A stretch of 64,000 bases of DNA, from contig DATIYM010000008.1 in assembly GCA_035517615.1 (NCBI GenBank), positions 1-64,000 on the forward strand, in the 5' to 3' direction. Position 1 is the first letter of the stretch; every line of letters begins with the position of its first letter. The position numbers and the translations under genes are program-made. This document shows positions 1 through 7,688 of this stretch, piece by piece. The DNA comes from AG25 sp035517615 (GTDB lineage: Bacteria; Gemmatimonadota; Gemmatimonadetes; Gemmatimonadales; GWC2-71-9). The notes beneath the pieces were generated by a model that had not been told where the DNA came from, did no database searches, and was given only the letters and a program-made list of their open reading frames with translations.

Positions 1-231
1 GAAGGACGGTGCTCGCTCGATACGTCTCGACCTCTCGCGTTCGGCGAGTTGAAATCGCCGGGATTCTGACATAGCCTTTGGTGCCCATGGAGCCTTGACC
101 CTCCGTGTGCGATTCTTGTCGGATAGCGCCTGGCCGTTCACAGCGGTTGGGCGCTTTTGTATTCCAGCTGCGATCCAAATACATTTTAGGTCGCGATTGA
201 TGCCCAGATTTTTCGCCAGAGGGGTCAGCCG

Positions 232-1242
232 GTGGCCAAGCGCCTCGAGTCGCAGCGCCTCAAGTCACAGTTATCCATTCCCGACGTCGAATTGTTGGCG
301 CGCTGGATAGAGACGTGGTTGGTGGGGCCGCGCGGCGGTGCGGAGCGGGCCGCCCTGGTGTGCGGCATGGATCGCAGGCTGTTCTACCGTTTGCGGAATG
401 GCAAACAACGGCATCTCAAAGCATCCGACATGCAGCAGCTTTTCCGTGGAGCAGCCGAAGCGGCGAGGGCGGCCGGCTTTGGGGCGCCCGACGTTGACGA
501 TTTTGCTCGAGAGGACCGCTTCCCCTCCTTCGTCAGATTCAGCACGATGTTCTCCGCCGACAGGCCCTTCCAGAGAGGAGTCGCGGAGGATCGCTTTGAA
601 TGGGAGCGGCCAACGCCTTCGATGGACGATTCTCCCGCCATATCGCATTTCCAGTGGGAGGGAAACCCTAAGCTGTGGGGCAAGGAGGGGGAGCCCAAGG
701 AACTCGCCAACCTTTACAGGTCCACGCCGCGGCTATCGGAACGCGTTTTCGTTGAGGTGACCAGTGCGCGCGTTGCGAAGCGCTTAGAGAATGCGTATTC
801 GGGTGAACTGATCTATTACGGCCCGGTCCAACCGCGTCGGCGTGAAATGGAAAAGCGAGACGTGCTTCTTCACTTGAGGCCACTGCTGCCGCCACTGGAT
901 AGGACGTTTATTCAGGACCTGGGCGCAGCGGATCTTGACCACTGGTCCCCTTTGTCCCGTCCCGGTCCCGTGAGCTCCGTCCTGGTGGACCACGGTCCCC
1001 GAAAACTGCTCCGCAGTTATCCGGGAGATCATGCTTTTGGAGCCGGCGTTTCGTGGTTCATTGCGTGGACTGGGGACCCGAATGGCCGTTACATGCAGAC
1101 GATCTACGAGCAGGCGGTCAAAGAGGACCAGGCTCGGCTGAGGGGACGTAGGCGGAGTCCCGAATCAGAATCTGACGTAGAACCCTCCGATCTCCGGCAT
1201 TTGACAGACCCCACAGGAAAGAAGCCGAAGCTCCCCTCCTAG
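232..1242 (+). CDS. Hypothetical protein of the integrated element
   Basis: A 336-residue soluble protein that I do not recognise. It begins at a GTG codon with a purine-rich stretch (AGAGGGG) about eight bases upstream, which supports this start. The first 30 residues are basic and the C-terminal 40 are rich in Arg, Ser, Glu and Pro and probably disordered. Residues around 45 to 65 (RLFYRLRNGK) could be a helix-turn-helix-like DNA contact, but this is weak. No transmembrane segment or signal peptide is present. It is the first gene of the element visible in the window and lies upstream of the RHH/terminase block on the same strand. Its role is unknown. Confidence 0.7.
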   Translation: MAKRLESQRLKSQLSIPDVELLARWIETWLVGPRGGAERAALVCGMDRRLFYRLRNGKQRHLKASDMQQLFRGAAEAARAAGFGAPDVDDFAREDRFPSFVRFSTMFSADRPFQRGVAEDRFEWERPTPSMDDSPAISHFQWEGNPKLWGKEGEPKELANLYRSTPRLSERVFVEVTSARVAKRLENAYSGELIYYGPVQPRRREMEKRDVLLHLRPLLPPLDRTFIQDLGAADLDHWSPLSRPGPVSSVLVDHGPRKLLRSYPGDHAFGAGVSWFIAWTGDPNGRYMQTIYEQAVKEDQARLRGRRRSPESESDVEPSDLRHLTDPTGKKPKLPS

Positions 1243-1325
1243 AAAAAATCTGGGCATAGACGTCCGCTTACCGTTCTTATGGGAATACAGTTGGAGTACA
1301 GGACCCCCTAGAACGGCGGTGAGAG

Positions 1326-1511
1326 ATGGACGTATCGGCCGACGCCAATCGCTCCAAGCATGTGGTCATTCGTGTAACTGACTCGGAGCGCGAGAAACTC
1401 GAACTCGCCGCCGAGCGGGCACGCTGTCGCCTCTCGGATTTGGTGCGCCGCGGCGCGCTCGGCCTGGCCGATGCACTCAACCCCGAGGGAACGCTCAATG
1501 ACGGACACTGA
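1326..1511 (+). CDS. Small ribbon-helix-helix / MobC-like protein
   Basis: A 61-residue protein with the pattern of a ribbon-helix-helix DNA-binding domain. A short strand (HVVIRVTDSER) is followed by a charged helix (EREKLELAAERARCRLSDLV), as in MobC-like and plasmid or phage RHH regulators. Such proteins bind DNA as dimers through the paired strands. Its stop lies inside the next gene (14-base overlap), so the two are probably translated together. Its position at the head of the small-gene block suggests a transcriptional regulator or relaxosome-type protein for the element. The fold assignment is by pattern only. Confidence 0.6.
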   Translation: MDVSADANRSKHVVIRVTDSEREKLELAAERARCRLSDLVRRGALGLADALNPEGTLNDGH

Positions 1512-1833
1512 GACGCTTGCGGCGGCCCGTGAGCGCGTCGCAACCCTATCGTCGCGACTGACTGCCAACCAACTCCGACAGGGACAGGTCGCGCAGGCCC
1601 TTCATGTGGCCCGCGAAGCAGCCGCCAGTCGGCTGGTACTCGACGACGTGCTCGACGTGGAGCCGGTCGAGCGACTCGAGGCCCAGTCGCGAAAGCTTCG
1701 CGCGGCGAGCGCGATTCTCGAGCGCGCCGTGGCCATTGCCCAGCGCAACGTCACCGAGGCAGAGCTTGCCGACCGCATTACGCAGGCGCGGAGTGCACCA
1801 CGACAGGAGAAGACGAATGCCAACAATCGCTGA
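1498..1833 (+). CDS. Coiled-coil protein, first of a paralogous pair
   Basis: A 111-residue, helix-rich, charged protein of unknown function. I placed the start at the ATG that overlaps the end of the preceding RHH gene, because a GAGGGA Shine-Dalgarno sits at the right distance; a longer reading frame begins 27 bases earlier. The central block (DVEPVERLEAQSRKL, then ILERAVAIAQRNV) matches a block of the next gene (DVEPLKRLAETRRML), so the two look like a duplicated pair. Heptad-like Leu/Ala spacing suggests a coiled coil. It overlaps the downstream gene by 17 bases. Confidence 0.6.
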   Translation: MTDTETLAAARERVATLSSRLTANQLRQGQVAQALHVAREAAASRLVLDDVLDVEPVERLEAQSRKLRAASAILERAVAIAQRNVTEAELADRITQARSAPRQEKTNANNR

Positions 1834-2218
1834 AATCACCGGGCAGCAGCAGAAGACGGCGGACCGCTTTCGAGTCGAGATCGAACGGAAGGCTGCACTG
1901 AAGACCGACGCATCCCGGCTTTACGTGGAAATGGAGCAAGCCGCCTCCGGACGAGCTGGCCACATCGCTGCGATCGACAGCGAAGAGCGGACGACGCACG
2001 ACATCCTCGCGCGCCAAGTACTCGAAGGCAAGCCGCTGGATGTCGAGCCGCTGAAACGCCTTGCTGAGACGCGCCGCATGCTGGCGCTCGAGCTGCCCGT
2101 CTATCGCCTCGCGAGCCAGATGGCCAAGGCTCGTCTCGACGCGATATCGGCCGAGCTGGACGCGCTCTCGCAGGCACAGATTCAGGCGTACCAGGCCGCG
2201 GCACGAACGGTCAGATGA
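1817..2218 (+). CDS. Coiled-coil protein, second of a paralogous pair
   Basis: A 133-residue alpha-helical protein. The start is the ATG following an AGGAGAAG Shine-Dalgarno. The frame is open further upstream, but that extension is Arg-rich, noise-like and overlaps the previous gene. Residues about 70 to 105 contain DVEPLKRLAETRR followed by a long helix, resembling the previous gene product. The stop overlaps the start of the HNH gene (ATGA), so the two are translationally coupled. It could be a scaffold-like or packaging accessory protein given the following HNH and terminase genes, but that is only context. Confidence 0.6.
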   Translation: MPTIAEITGQQQKTADRFRVEIERKAALKTDASRLYVEMEQAASGRAGHIAAIDSEERTTHDILARQVLEGKPLDVEPLKRLAETRRMLALELPVYRLASQMAKARLDAISAELDALSQAQIQAYQAAARTVR

Positions 2219-2622
2219 CGCGCGTGTGCGGGCGCTCTTCTGCGACGCCATTCGCGGCAGAGCCGCAAGCCGAGCCCTCCGGACCCGCCCGCCGCTCTAC
2301 CGTGCACACCAAACCTCTGCGGCCCTGTCTGGCCCCGCGCTGTCCCGAGCTCGTGGCTGATGGCTACTGCGCCGAGCACCGTCGCGTCCGTGAGCGGCGC
2401 CGCGGCTCGTCCGCCAAACGCGGGTATGACGCTCGCCATCGACGCTGGCGTCTGCTCGTGCTCGCGCGTGACCCGATCTGCAAAGGCTGTAACCGCACGC
2501 TGAGCACGGACGCCGATCACATCGTGCCCCTGAGCAAGGGCGGCACGTGGGAGCTGTCGAACGCACAGGGTTTGTGCCGTGCGTGCCATGCGACGAAGAC
2601 GTTCCGTGAGGCGCGGGCGTGA
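2215..2622 (+). CDS. HNH endonuclease
   Basis: A 135-residue HNH nuclease of the type found next to phage terminases. The N-terminal third has a zinc-ribbon-like Cys set (CLAPRCPEL, then YCAEH) and the C-terminal third has the catalytic core: CKGC, then DADHIVPLSKGG with the general-base His, then SNAQGLCRACHATKT with the final Asn/His and the zinc CxxC. In phages such as HK97 and phi12 these enzymes cooperate with terminase in genome cleavage for packaging. The position immediately before the small terminase gene fits that role. The ATG overlaps the previous stop; an internal GTG (residue 30) is a possible alternative start. Confidence 0.9.
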   Translation: MTRVCGRSSATPFAAEPQAEPSGPARRSTVHTKPLRPCLAPRCPELVADGYCAEHRRVRERRRGSSAKRGYDARHRRWRLLVLARDPICKGCNRTLSTDADHIVPLSKGGTWELSNAQGLCRACHATKTFREARA

Positions 2623-2764
2623 GGCAGGCGCTCCGGCGATCAGAGGGGATACCCCGGTCAGTTTTCTACCAGACGGCCGGCATCGACCCGATGGCCCTCG
2701 ACTTTTCTTGCGCCCGGTGTTTCGGTGCCGTTTTTTCTGGCCCCGTCCGCTTTGACGAGATCCA

Positions 2765-3238
2765 ATGAGTCACCGCAAACCTGACGAGCGCCGCCAAGGT
2801 CACCGGGAAGCGCCCCGATTGACGGTCGTTCGCGCGAATGGGGGAAGATTGACTACCCCTGAGCCGGAATCGGGCTGGCTTGCTCGTACACGGGCCGCAT
2901 GGTCGACGTACTGGCGTGATGCGGTGTCTACGCTCAGTCAGCCGGCCGACGCAGAGGCGTTGCGGCGCTTGTTCGCGCTGTACGACGCACGGGAACGGAC
3001 CTGGCGCCTTTTTCTCAAGGCGCCGTTCACCCGCGGCTCGAAGGGACAGCAGGTCTTGAACCCGATGGGCGCGTTCGCGCTGCAGCTCGACGAAAAGATT
3101 GGGCAGCTTGAGCGCGGGTTCGGGATTACGCCGCGGGCCCGGCTGCAACTCGGGATCACGCTCGGCGAGGCCAAGCGGTCGCTCTCGGATCTCGCCCGTG
3201 AGGCGCAGGCGATGCCCGCCGCGCAGGTGGGCGAGTGA
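2765..3238 (+). CDS. terS: Terminase small subunit, P27 family
   Basis: A 157-residue protein with the organisation of P27-type small terminases. A basic disordered N-terminus (about 50 residues) is followed by a helical core that includes WLARTRAAWSTYWRDAV and a Leu-rich helix (EALRRLFALYDARERTW), then a conserved segment containing NPMGAFALQLDEKIGQLER and LGIT. It should recognise phage DNA at the packaging site and load the large subunit. About 140 bases separate it from the HNH gene, so a separate promoter or cos/pac-like signal could lie there; I see no clear motif. The terminal TGA overlaps the next ATG. Confidence 0.85.
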   Translation: MSHRKPDERRQGHREAPRLTVVRANGGRLTTPEPESGWLARTRAAWSTYWRDAVSTLSQPADAEALRRLFALYDARERTWRLFLKAPFTRGSKGQQVLNPMGAFALQLDEKIGQLERGFGITPRARLQLGITLGEAKRSLSDLAREAQAMPAAQVGE

Positions 3239-3540
3239 TGGAGCGACGGCTGCAGCTCACGTTCAGCGAAGCCGATGCCTTCGCGGTCTACGCGGGACTC
3301 CGCGCGTTTCAACTGCTCGTCAACTACGCGTATCCGGAACCGCTGCTCGAGGTGCTGCGCGCGGGCGCTCGCGAACAGGGCGTTGCGCCGCTCGAGGCCG
3401 AGCAGGCCGCCGACGAATTCCATCTCCGTATGCGGTTCCTTTGTATGGACAACGCGGAGACGAGCCCGCGGCTCACCACGATCGAGCGCACGCTCAACCA
3501 AATCGCGGCATGGCTCCGGGCGGGACAGGAAGCGCAGTGA
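3238..3540 (+). CDS. Hypothetical protein between terminase subunits
   Basis: A 100-residue mainly helical protein with acidic surface segments (EQAADEFHLRMRF). I start it at the ATG that overlaps the TGA of terS (TGATG); a GTG one codon earlier is also possible. Its own TGA overlaps the GTG of terL, so terS, this gene and terL form one coupled unit. Small unknown ORFs in this position are common in P27-type packaging modules. It could assist terminase assembly, but no family is recognised. Confidence 0.7.
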   Translation: MERRLQLTFSEADAFAVYAGLRAFQLLVNYAYPEPLLEVLRAGAREQGVAPLEAEQAADEFHLRMRFLCMDNAETSPRLTTIERTLNQIAAWLRAGQEAQ

Positions 3541-5105
3541 CCAAGCGCCAGAACCCCGCACCGGAACGCTGGCCGCTCGGCCCCGGACGGCCGACACTCG
3601 GCCCGGCCGTCGTCGCGTGGATCGAAACCAATCTCGTGCACGCCGAGGGGGACTACTTCGGCAAGCCCCTGCGTCTCGCGCCCTGGCAGCAGCGGATCAT
3701 TCACGAATGCTACGAGCTGCTCGAGGATGGCTCTCGCCGCTATGACCGGGTGCTCGTGGGCATCGCGAAGGGCAACGGCAAGACGGAGCTCGCCGCGGCG
3801 ATCAGCGTCGCGGAATTCGCGGGGCCCGTCACCTTCGCCGGCTGGAATGCGGACGGCTCACCAATCGGCGCGACGCGGGTGTCCCCGGACATTCCCGTCG
3901 CGGCTGCCTCGTTCGAGCAAGCGGACCTCGTGTTCGGCGCCGCGCGCGCCATGATCCGCGCCGGGGCGTTGGCGGAATTCTGCGAGGTGTTCGATACCGA
4001 AATTCTCTTGAAGGACGGCCCGGGCCGACTCTACCGTGTGGCGGCCGTGGCGGGGACGAATGATGGACGACGGCCGACATTTTTCGTCGCCGACGAGCTG
4101 CACGAGTGGGCAGGGAACAAGGAACGCGTCTACCTCGTGCTCCAGAACGGTCGCGCCAAGCGCCGGGATGGCTGGCAACTCGCGATCACGACGGCCGGGT
4201 GGGACTCGACATCGCTGCTGGGAAAGCTGTACGCGCACGGCAAGCGCATTCAGGCGGGCGAAGCGCAGGACCCGCGGTTCCTGTTCGTGTGGTTCGAGGC
4301 GGATCCGAAGTGGGACCTGTCGAAGGCTGACGAGCTCGAGGCCGCGCTCCGGGAAGCGAACCCCGCCGCTGGTGACTTCCTGCCGCTCGAGAACCTGGTG
4401 GCGCAGTACGGCCAAATCCCGGACTACGAGTATCGACGCTATCACCTGGACCAGTGGACCACATCGCCGGTGCGGTGGCTTCCCCCTGAGGTGTGGGCGA
4501 GCCGCGCGGCGGCGGTTCCCGTCCCGGACGGCAGCACCATCGCGCTCGGCTTCGACGGGTCCTACTCCGGCGACTCGACGGCCGTCGTCGGCTGCACCGA
4601 AGCCGGACACCTGTTCGTCGTGGACTGTTGGGAGAAGCCGGCGCGGGGAAAGGACGACTGGCGCGTGGACGTCTTGGATGTCGAGGCGGCGATCCGGACG
4701 GCGTGCGCCCGCTGGAAGGTGCAGGCGATCGGCTGCGATCCCTACCGCTGGCAACGCTCCATGGCGGTACTCCTCGCCGAAGGATTGCCGATCATCGAGT
4801 GGCCGTCACACCAGGCGACCCGAATGGCCCCCGCGTGCGTCACGTTCGCGGAGGCGGTGCTCGGCGGGACAGGGCTCACCCACGACGGCGACACACGACT
4901 CGCCCAGCACATCGCGAACTGTGTGGTGAAGACGGATTCCCGCGGCTCGCGGATCACGAAGGACCACAAGGACAGCGTGCGCCACATCGACCTCGCGGTC
5001 GCGGCCGTGATCGCCTTCGATCTCGCGGCCACGCGGAAGGTCGGGGCGCCGAGACGATCGGTCTACGAAGACCGCGGCCCGCTCGAGGTCGAGATCGCAC
5101 GGTGA
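3537..5105 (+). CDS. terL: Terminase large subunit
   Basis: A 522-residue packaging ATPase/nuclease. The start is the GTG overlapping the upstream TGA; the longer open frame upstream is noise-like. ATPase domain: Walker A GIAKGNGKT at about 75-83 and Walker B FFVADE at 182-187 followed by LHEW. C-terminal RNase H-like nuclease: LGFDGSYSGDS with the first metal-binding Asp near 340, AIGCDPYRW near 400, and a final acidic cluster near HKDSVRHIDLAVAA. All expected catalytic motifs are present, so the protein looks functional. It would cut and translocate phage DNA into a procapsid. No portal or capsid gene follows, which is unusual. Confidence 0.93.
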   Translation: MTKRQNPAPERWPLGPGRPTLGPAVVAWIETNLVHAEGDYFGKPLRLAPWQQRIIHECYELLEDGSRRYDRVLVGIAKGNGKTELAAAISVAEFAGPVTFAGWNADGSPIGATRVSPDIPVAAASFEQADLVFGAARAMIRAGALAEFCEVFDTEILLKDGPGRLYRVAAVAGTNDGRRPTFFVADELHEWAGNKERVYLVLQNGRAKRRDGWQLAITTAGWDSTSLLGKLYAHGKRIQAGEAQDPRFLFVWFEADPKWDLSKADELEAALREANPAAGDFLPLENLVAQYGQIPDYEYRRYHLDQWTTSPVRWLPPEVWASRAAAVPVPDGSTIALGFDGSYSGDSTAVVGCTEAGHLFVVDCWEKPARGKDDWRVDVLDVEAAIRTACARWKVQAIGCDPYRWQRSMAVLLAEGLPIIEWPSHQATRMAPACVTFAEAVLGGTGLTHDGDTRLAQHIANCVVKTDSRGSRITKDHKDSVRHIDLAVAAVIAFDLAATRKVGAPRRSVYEDRGPLEVEIAR

Positions 5106-5359
5106 GTCATGCGACGAACGGCGTCGAGCAATACGTCCGGCTCTCGGAAATTGAAGAGCTTCGCGTGGCGCTCGAGCCGACTCGCTCCGGGTATTTGGTG
5201 GTTCGTGTCGGCCTACGTGTGCGCCGGTTCGATGGGACGGACGCGCTCACGCCGGTGTTCTCGCTTGAGCCGAAGGACGTGCGCACGGTGAGCCGAGCAT
5301 TCGCCGCGCTGGCTGACGCGCTCGATCATGCCGGCCCGGTGGCGCGAGGAGGATACTGA
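5102..5359 (+). CDS. Small hypothetical protein after terL
   Basis: An 85-residue protein starting at a GTG that overlaps the terL stop (GTGA). The sequence alternates short strands and helices (LEPTRSGYLVVRVGLRVRRFDG; VSRAFAALADALDHA) and has no export signal. The last base of its stop is the first base of the next ATG, so translation is coupled on both sides. The product is not recognised. In an intact prophage this position would hold the portal gene. Confidence 0.6.
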   Translation: MSHATNGVEQYVRLSEIEELRVALEPTRSGYLVVRVGLRVRRFDGTDALTPVFSLEPKDVRTVSRAFAALADALDHAGPVARGGY

Positions 5360-6066
5360 TGACGTTCTTCCTCATCGTGCCTCAAGAGGACGTCGCGCTG
5401 CTCGCGGTGGATACCCGTGTTGTGTGCTTCGATGATCGGTCATTCTGGGACGACGGGCCGCCGAAGCTACGGCGGCTCAGAGGCGGGCTCATGGTCGGAA
5501 CGGGGCTCGTTCGATGGCTCGCTCTTGTGGAAGCAGCAGTCGCCCCCTATCGAGCGAGCGACGTTGATTCCATCGGCGCCGCGATCCGCGGGGTTATGCA
5601 GGGCGATGCGATAGAGCGGCTCCGGACGGAACGCGGATTCGCCAACGCACTCGAGAGCAACGCTGGCCGTTTCGGAGAGCTCGAGATCCTATATCGGAAC
5701 GGTGCCGCCTTTGCGGCCGCATCATTCGACGACCAGGGGAATTGCCGGCGGATTCCCGCCGGCAGTGTGCTCCACAGCCCGGTTCGCGGACTCGATGTGG
5801 TAACCGTCGCGCGATTACTCAAGGGAATGGTTGCACGCTGGCCGCAAAAGGCGGATACGGCCGACCGCTGTGCGATGATCCGTCTGGCGGCTGCGTTCCT
5901 GGCGGAACTGAACGGGCTCGCGGTCGCTCCGAATGGCCCGAGTGATCGCATTGAGGTGGCGGTCCTCGGCAAGACACCGCCATTGCTTCTCCACATTCCC
6001 CCGACGCAATGTGCGGCGATTGGGGAGGCGAGTGATGTGGAACTCCTCACCTACTCGGAGAACTGA
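5359..6066 (+). CDS. Hypothetical protein, possibly Ntn-hydrolase-like
   Basis: A 235-residue soluble protein. The N-terminal pattern resembles proteasome-type Ntn hydrolases: a hydrophobic strand ending in a conserved Asp-Thr-Arg (VALLAVDTRVV), then a lysine (PPKLRRL) and a glycine-rich strand (GGLMVGTGLVRWL). An N-terminal Thr or Ser nucleophile is not visible, so any enzymatic role is doubtful and the resemblance may be structural only. The C-terminal half contains a second beta-rich segment (IEVAVLGKTPPLLLHIP). It sits in the terL operon with a one-base overlap upstream and two bases between its stop and the next ATG. Confidence 0.6.
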   Translation: MTFFLIVPQEDVALLAVDTRVVCFDDRSFWDDGPPKLRRLRGGLMVGTGLVRWLALVEAAVAPYRASDVDSIGAAIRGVMQGDAIERLRTERGFANALESNAGRFGELEILYRNGAAFAAASFDDQGNCRRIPAGSVLHSPVRGLDVVTVARLLKGMVARWPQKADTADRCAMIRLAAAFLAELNGLAVAPNGPSDRIEVAVLGKTPPLLLHIPPTQCAAIGEASDVELLTYSEN

Positions 6067-6068
6067 CC

Positions 6069-6989
6069 ATGTACGCGGGCGAATCGCAGGTCGTGAACCT
6101 CGCCGCGGTGGATGCGTTCCCGCCGGCGCTCATCGATCCGATCCAGCGCGCACCCGAGGTCGTCGCGAAGTGGGTCCCATCAGCGGGACTCGCCAATGGG
6201 TTAGCGGTGCGCCATACGCAGATGTTCGGGCTCGGCCTGTGCGAGTGGCGGTTTCGCTCCGAGTACGCCTACCCCGAACTCGAAATCGGGGACGTGATCG
6301 CCATTCAGGTTGACCAGTTCCTCGCGTACGACCCGATCGCCACGCGGGCGATTGCCGGGAAGAACTGGGCGATGGGCGTGATCGTCGGAAAGTGGGATGC
6401 CCTCGGACACGACTTCTCAATCTGGATTCAGAGCTACACAGCGATTCAGCCGATCGCTACGTCCACACTGCAAACGCTGGCCTTCGATGGGCCGGGCAAT
6501 TGGGTCGTGAATAGCGACATGGTCGACGGTCTGTCTTATTGGGACCACTATGAGCTGAGCCCGAGTCTAGGAATCCTGTCGCTCGGGGACCTATACCTCT
6601 CGCACTCCACACTGGAGTTACAAAGCGGGGTCGCGGGCGATGCCATCGTTTCGCAGCGTTCGGCGCGAAGCGGCTCCGTCACGCCACGATACATCCGGGT
6701 AGCCCCTGGAGACGTTCTGACGGTCGCCGCCATCGGGAAGTACGACGGTGCGGCTGCAAATAATGCTTACGTCGATATTATCGCGCTGGATGCGAGCTAT
6801 CAGCAGCTCAGCGTAACACCGGTGCTGCACTGGAACGGTGCCGGGGACACCGCCTTCAATCTCAAGAGTGGCACCTACACGGTGCCGGCGAATGCCATCT
6901 ATATCGTGGTCGCGCTTGAGGCCGCAGGAGGGGGCGGTCCGCCGCTGAATTGCACCGCGATGTTCACGCACATCATTGTGAAACGATAG
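6069..6989 (+). CDS. Putative phage tail-tip or structural protein remnant
   Basis: A 306-residue beta-rich protein without a signal peptide. The N-terminal 120 residues include YPELEIGDVIAIQVDQF and GVIVGKWDALGHDFSIWIQSY. This recalls the region of tail-tip proteins that defines a binding surface and a transition to a C-terminal module. Residues about 130-306 look like a carbohydrate-binding-type beta sandwich (FDGPGNWVVNSDM, ending LNCTAMFTHIIVKR). If correct, it is a shortened host-recognition protein left after loss of most structural genes, or an adhesin of a satellite. Its last 17 bases overlap the tail of a minus-strand gene. Function is inferred, not shown. Confidence 0.55.
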   Translation: MYAGESQVVNLAAVDAFPPALIDPIQRAPEVVAKWVPSAGLANGLAVRHTQMFGLGLCEWRFRSEYAYPELEIGDVIAIQVDQFLAYDPIATRAIAGKNWAMGVIVGKWDALGHDFSIWIQSYTAIQPIATSTLQTLAFDGPGNWVVNSDMVDGLSYWDHYELSPSLGILSLGDLYLSHSTLELQSGVAGDAIVSQRSARSGSVTPRYIRVAPGDVLTVAAIGKYDGAAANNAYVDIIALDASYQQLSVTPVLHWNGAGDTAFNLKSGTYTVPANAIYIVVALEAAGGGGPPLNCTAMFTHIIVKR

Positions 6990-7191
6990 GCGGCGCGATC
7001 TCCATTAGGAGCGTATCGCAAGCAGCGTTAATGAACAGGATATGCCACTGCGCAGTATCGACTACCTCGCGCGGAACGCATGACGCGATAGAGGTAGTTG
7101 CGGGAAGGGGATGCGGTGCCGCGGCGTCGGAACAAGCGCCCAGAAGCAGCAGCACAGGTCCCACGAGGAAGACTCGGAGTGGGCAGCGCAT
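6973..7191 (-). CDS. Small lipoprotein on opposite strand (moron candidate)
   Basis: A 72-residue protein with a textbook lipoprotein signal: basic start (MRCPLR), a hydrophobic stretch (VFLVGPVLLLLG) and lipobox LLGAC, with Cys20 as the lipidation site. The mature part is about 52 residues and has two further Cys that may pair. It runs against the surrounding phage genes and could be expressed in the lysogen as a surface-modifying (superinfection-exclusion or moron) gene. A 77-codon frame upstream on the same strand ends in TAG directly before this ATG; I do not call it a gene, but it could be a coupled leader. The Shine-Dalgarno is poor. Confidence 0.5.
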   Translation of the reverse strand: MRCPLRVFLVGPVLLLLGACSDAAAPHPLPATTSIASCVPREVVDTAQWHILFINAACDTLLMEIAPPIVSQ

Positions 7192-7406
7192 CTAGCGGGC
7201 CTGCGTCATGGTGTCGGGAAACGTGATGCCTACGAAGCTCGTGTCGGAGCGCGCAGAGACGGCGAAGAGGCTATCGCCTCCACGGGTAAATGCGCTCGTC
7301 GAGCACACGCAAGGCGCGAGCCCTCCCTGGTGACCCGCGCCAGAGTGGCGATACTTGGCAGCGACCAAGCTGGCCGTTCTCACCACTCTTGACGCGAGGT
7401 TAAGCT

Positions 7407-7688
7407 GTGGGCAAATTGACCACACAAGATTACACCGAGCGCCGCATGCTTGTCAACCTGCTAGATGTTGCTACGCCATCGCTCCGGGAAATCGCCCGCG
7501 ATGCGGGCATCACGTATCACGCGATCCGACGTTACCGAGAAGGCCAGCGCACGCCGTCACCAAAGGTGTTGCGGGCCCTACTCGCTGCCGTTCGGAAGCG
7601 GTCGGAACGATTGGCGAAGCTAGCGGACGAGCTCGAGGCTGCGGCGCAGGAAAGCCAACCCCGCCGCACACGAGGAGGAAAGCCGTGA
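7407..7688 (+). CDS. Helix-turn-helix regulator of the element
   Basis: A 93-residue protein with an N-terminal helix-turn-helix (LREIARDAGITYHAIRRYREG, residues about 30-50, followed by RTPSPKVLRALLAAV) of the kind seen in XRE-like and replication-control regulators. A coiled-coil tail follows (KRSERLAKLADELEAAAQE). The GTG start has a GAGG element about seven bases upstream. It opens a four-gene operon that ends with the integrase, with every junction overlapping, so it likely controls lysogeny or excision. The TGA overlaps the GTG of the next gene. Confidence 0.75.
   Translation: MGKLTTQDYTERRMLVNLLDVATPSLREIARDAGITYHAIRRYREGQRTPSPKVLRALLAAVRKRSERLAKLADELEAAAQESQPRRTRGGKP

Noticed and set aside
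95..126. TTGACC with a weak GGATAG downstream as promoter of the first gene
   Set aside because: Spacing of 20 bases and poor -10; not convincing.
7061..7098. 8-base inverted repeat ACTACCTC / GAGGTAGT with 22-base spacer
   Set aside because: Lies inside the lipoprotein gene and has no T-run; probably chance.
7192..7425. 77-codon minus-strand frame before the small lipoprotein
   Set aside because: It overlaps the start of the HTH gene, has no Shine-Dalgarno and an unlikely composition; kept only as a possible coupled leader.
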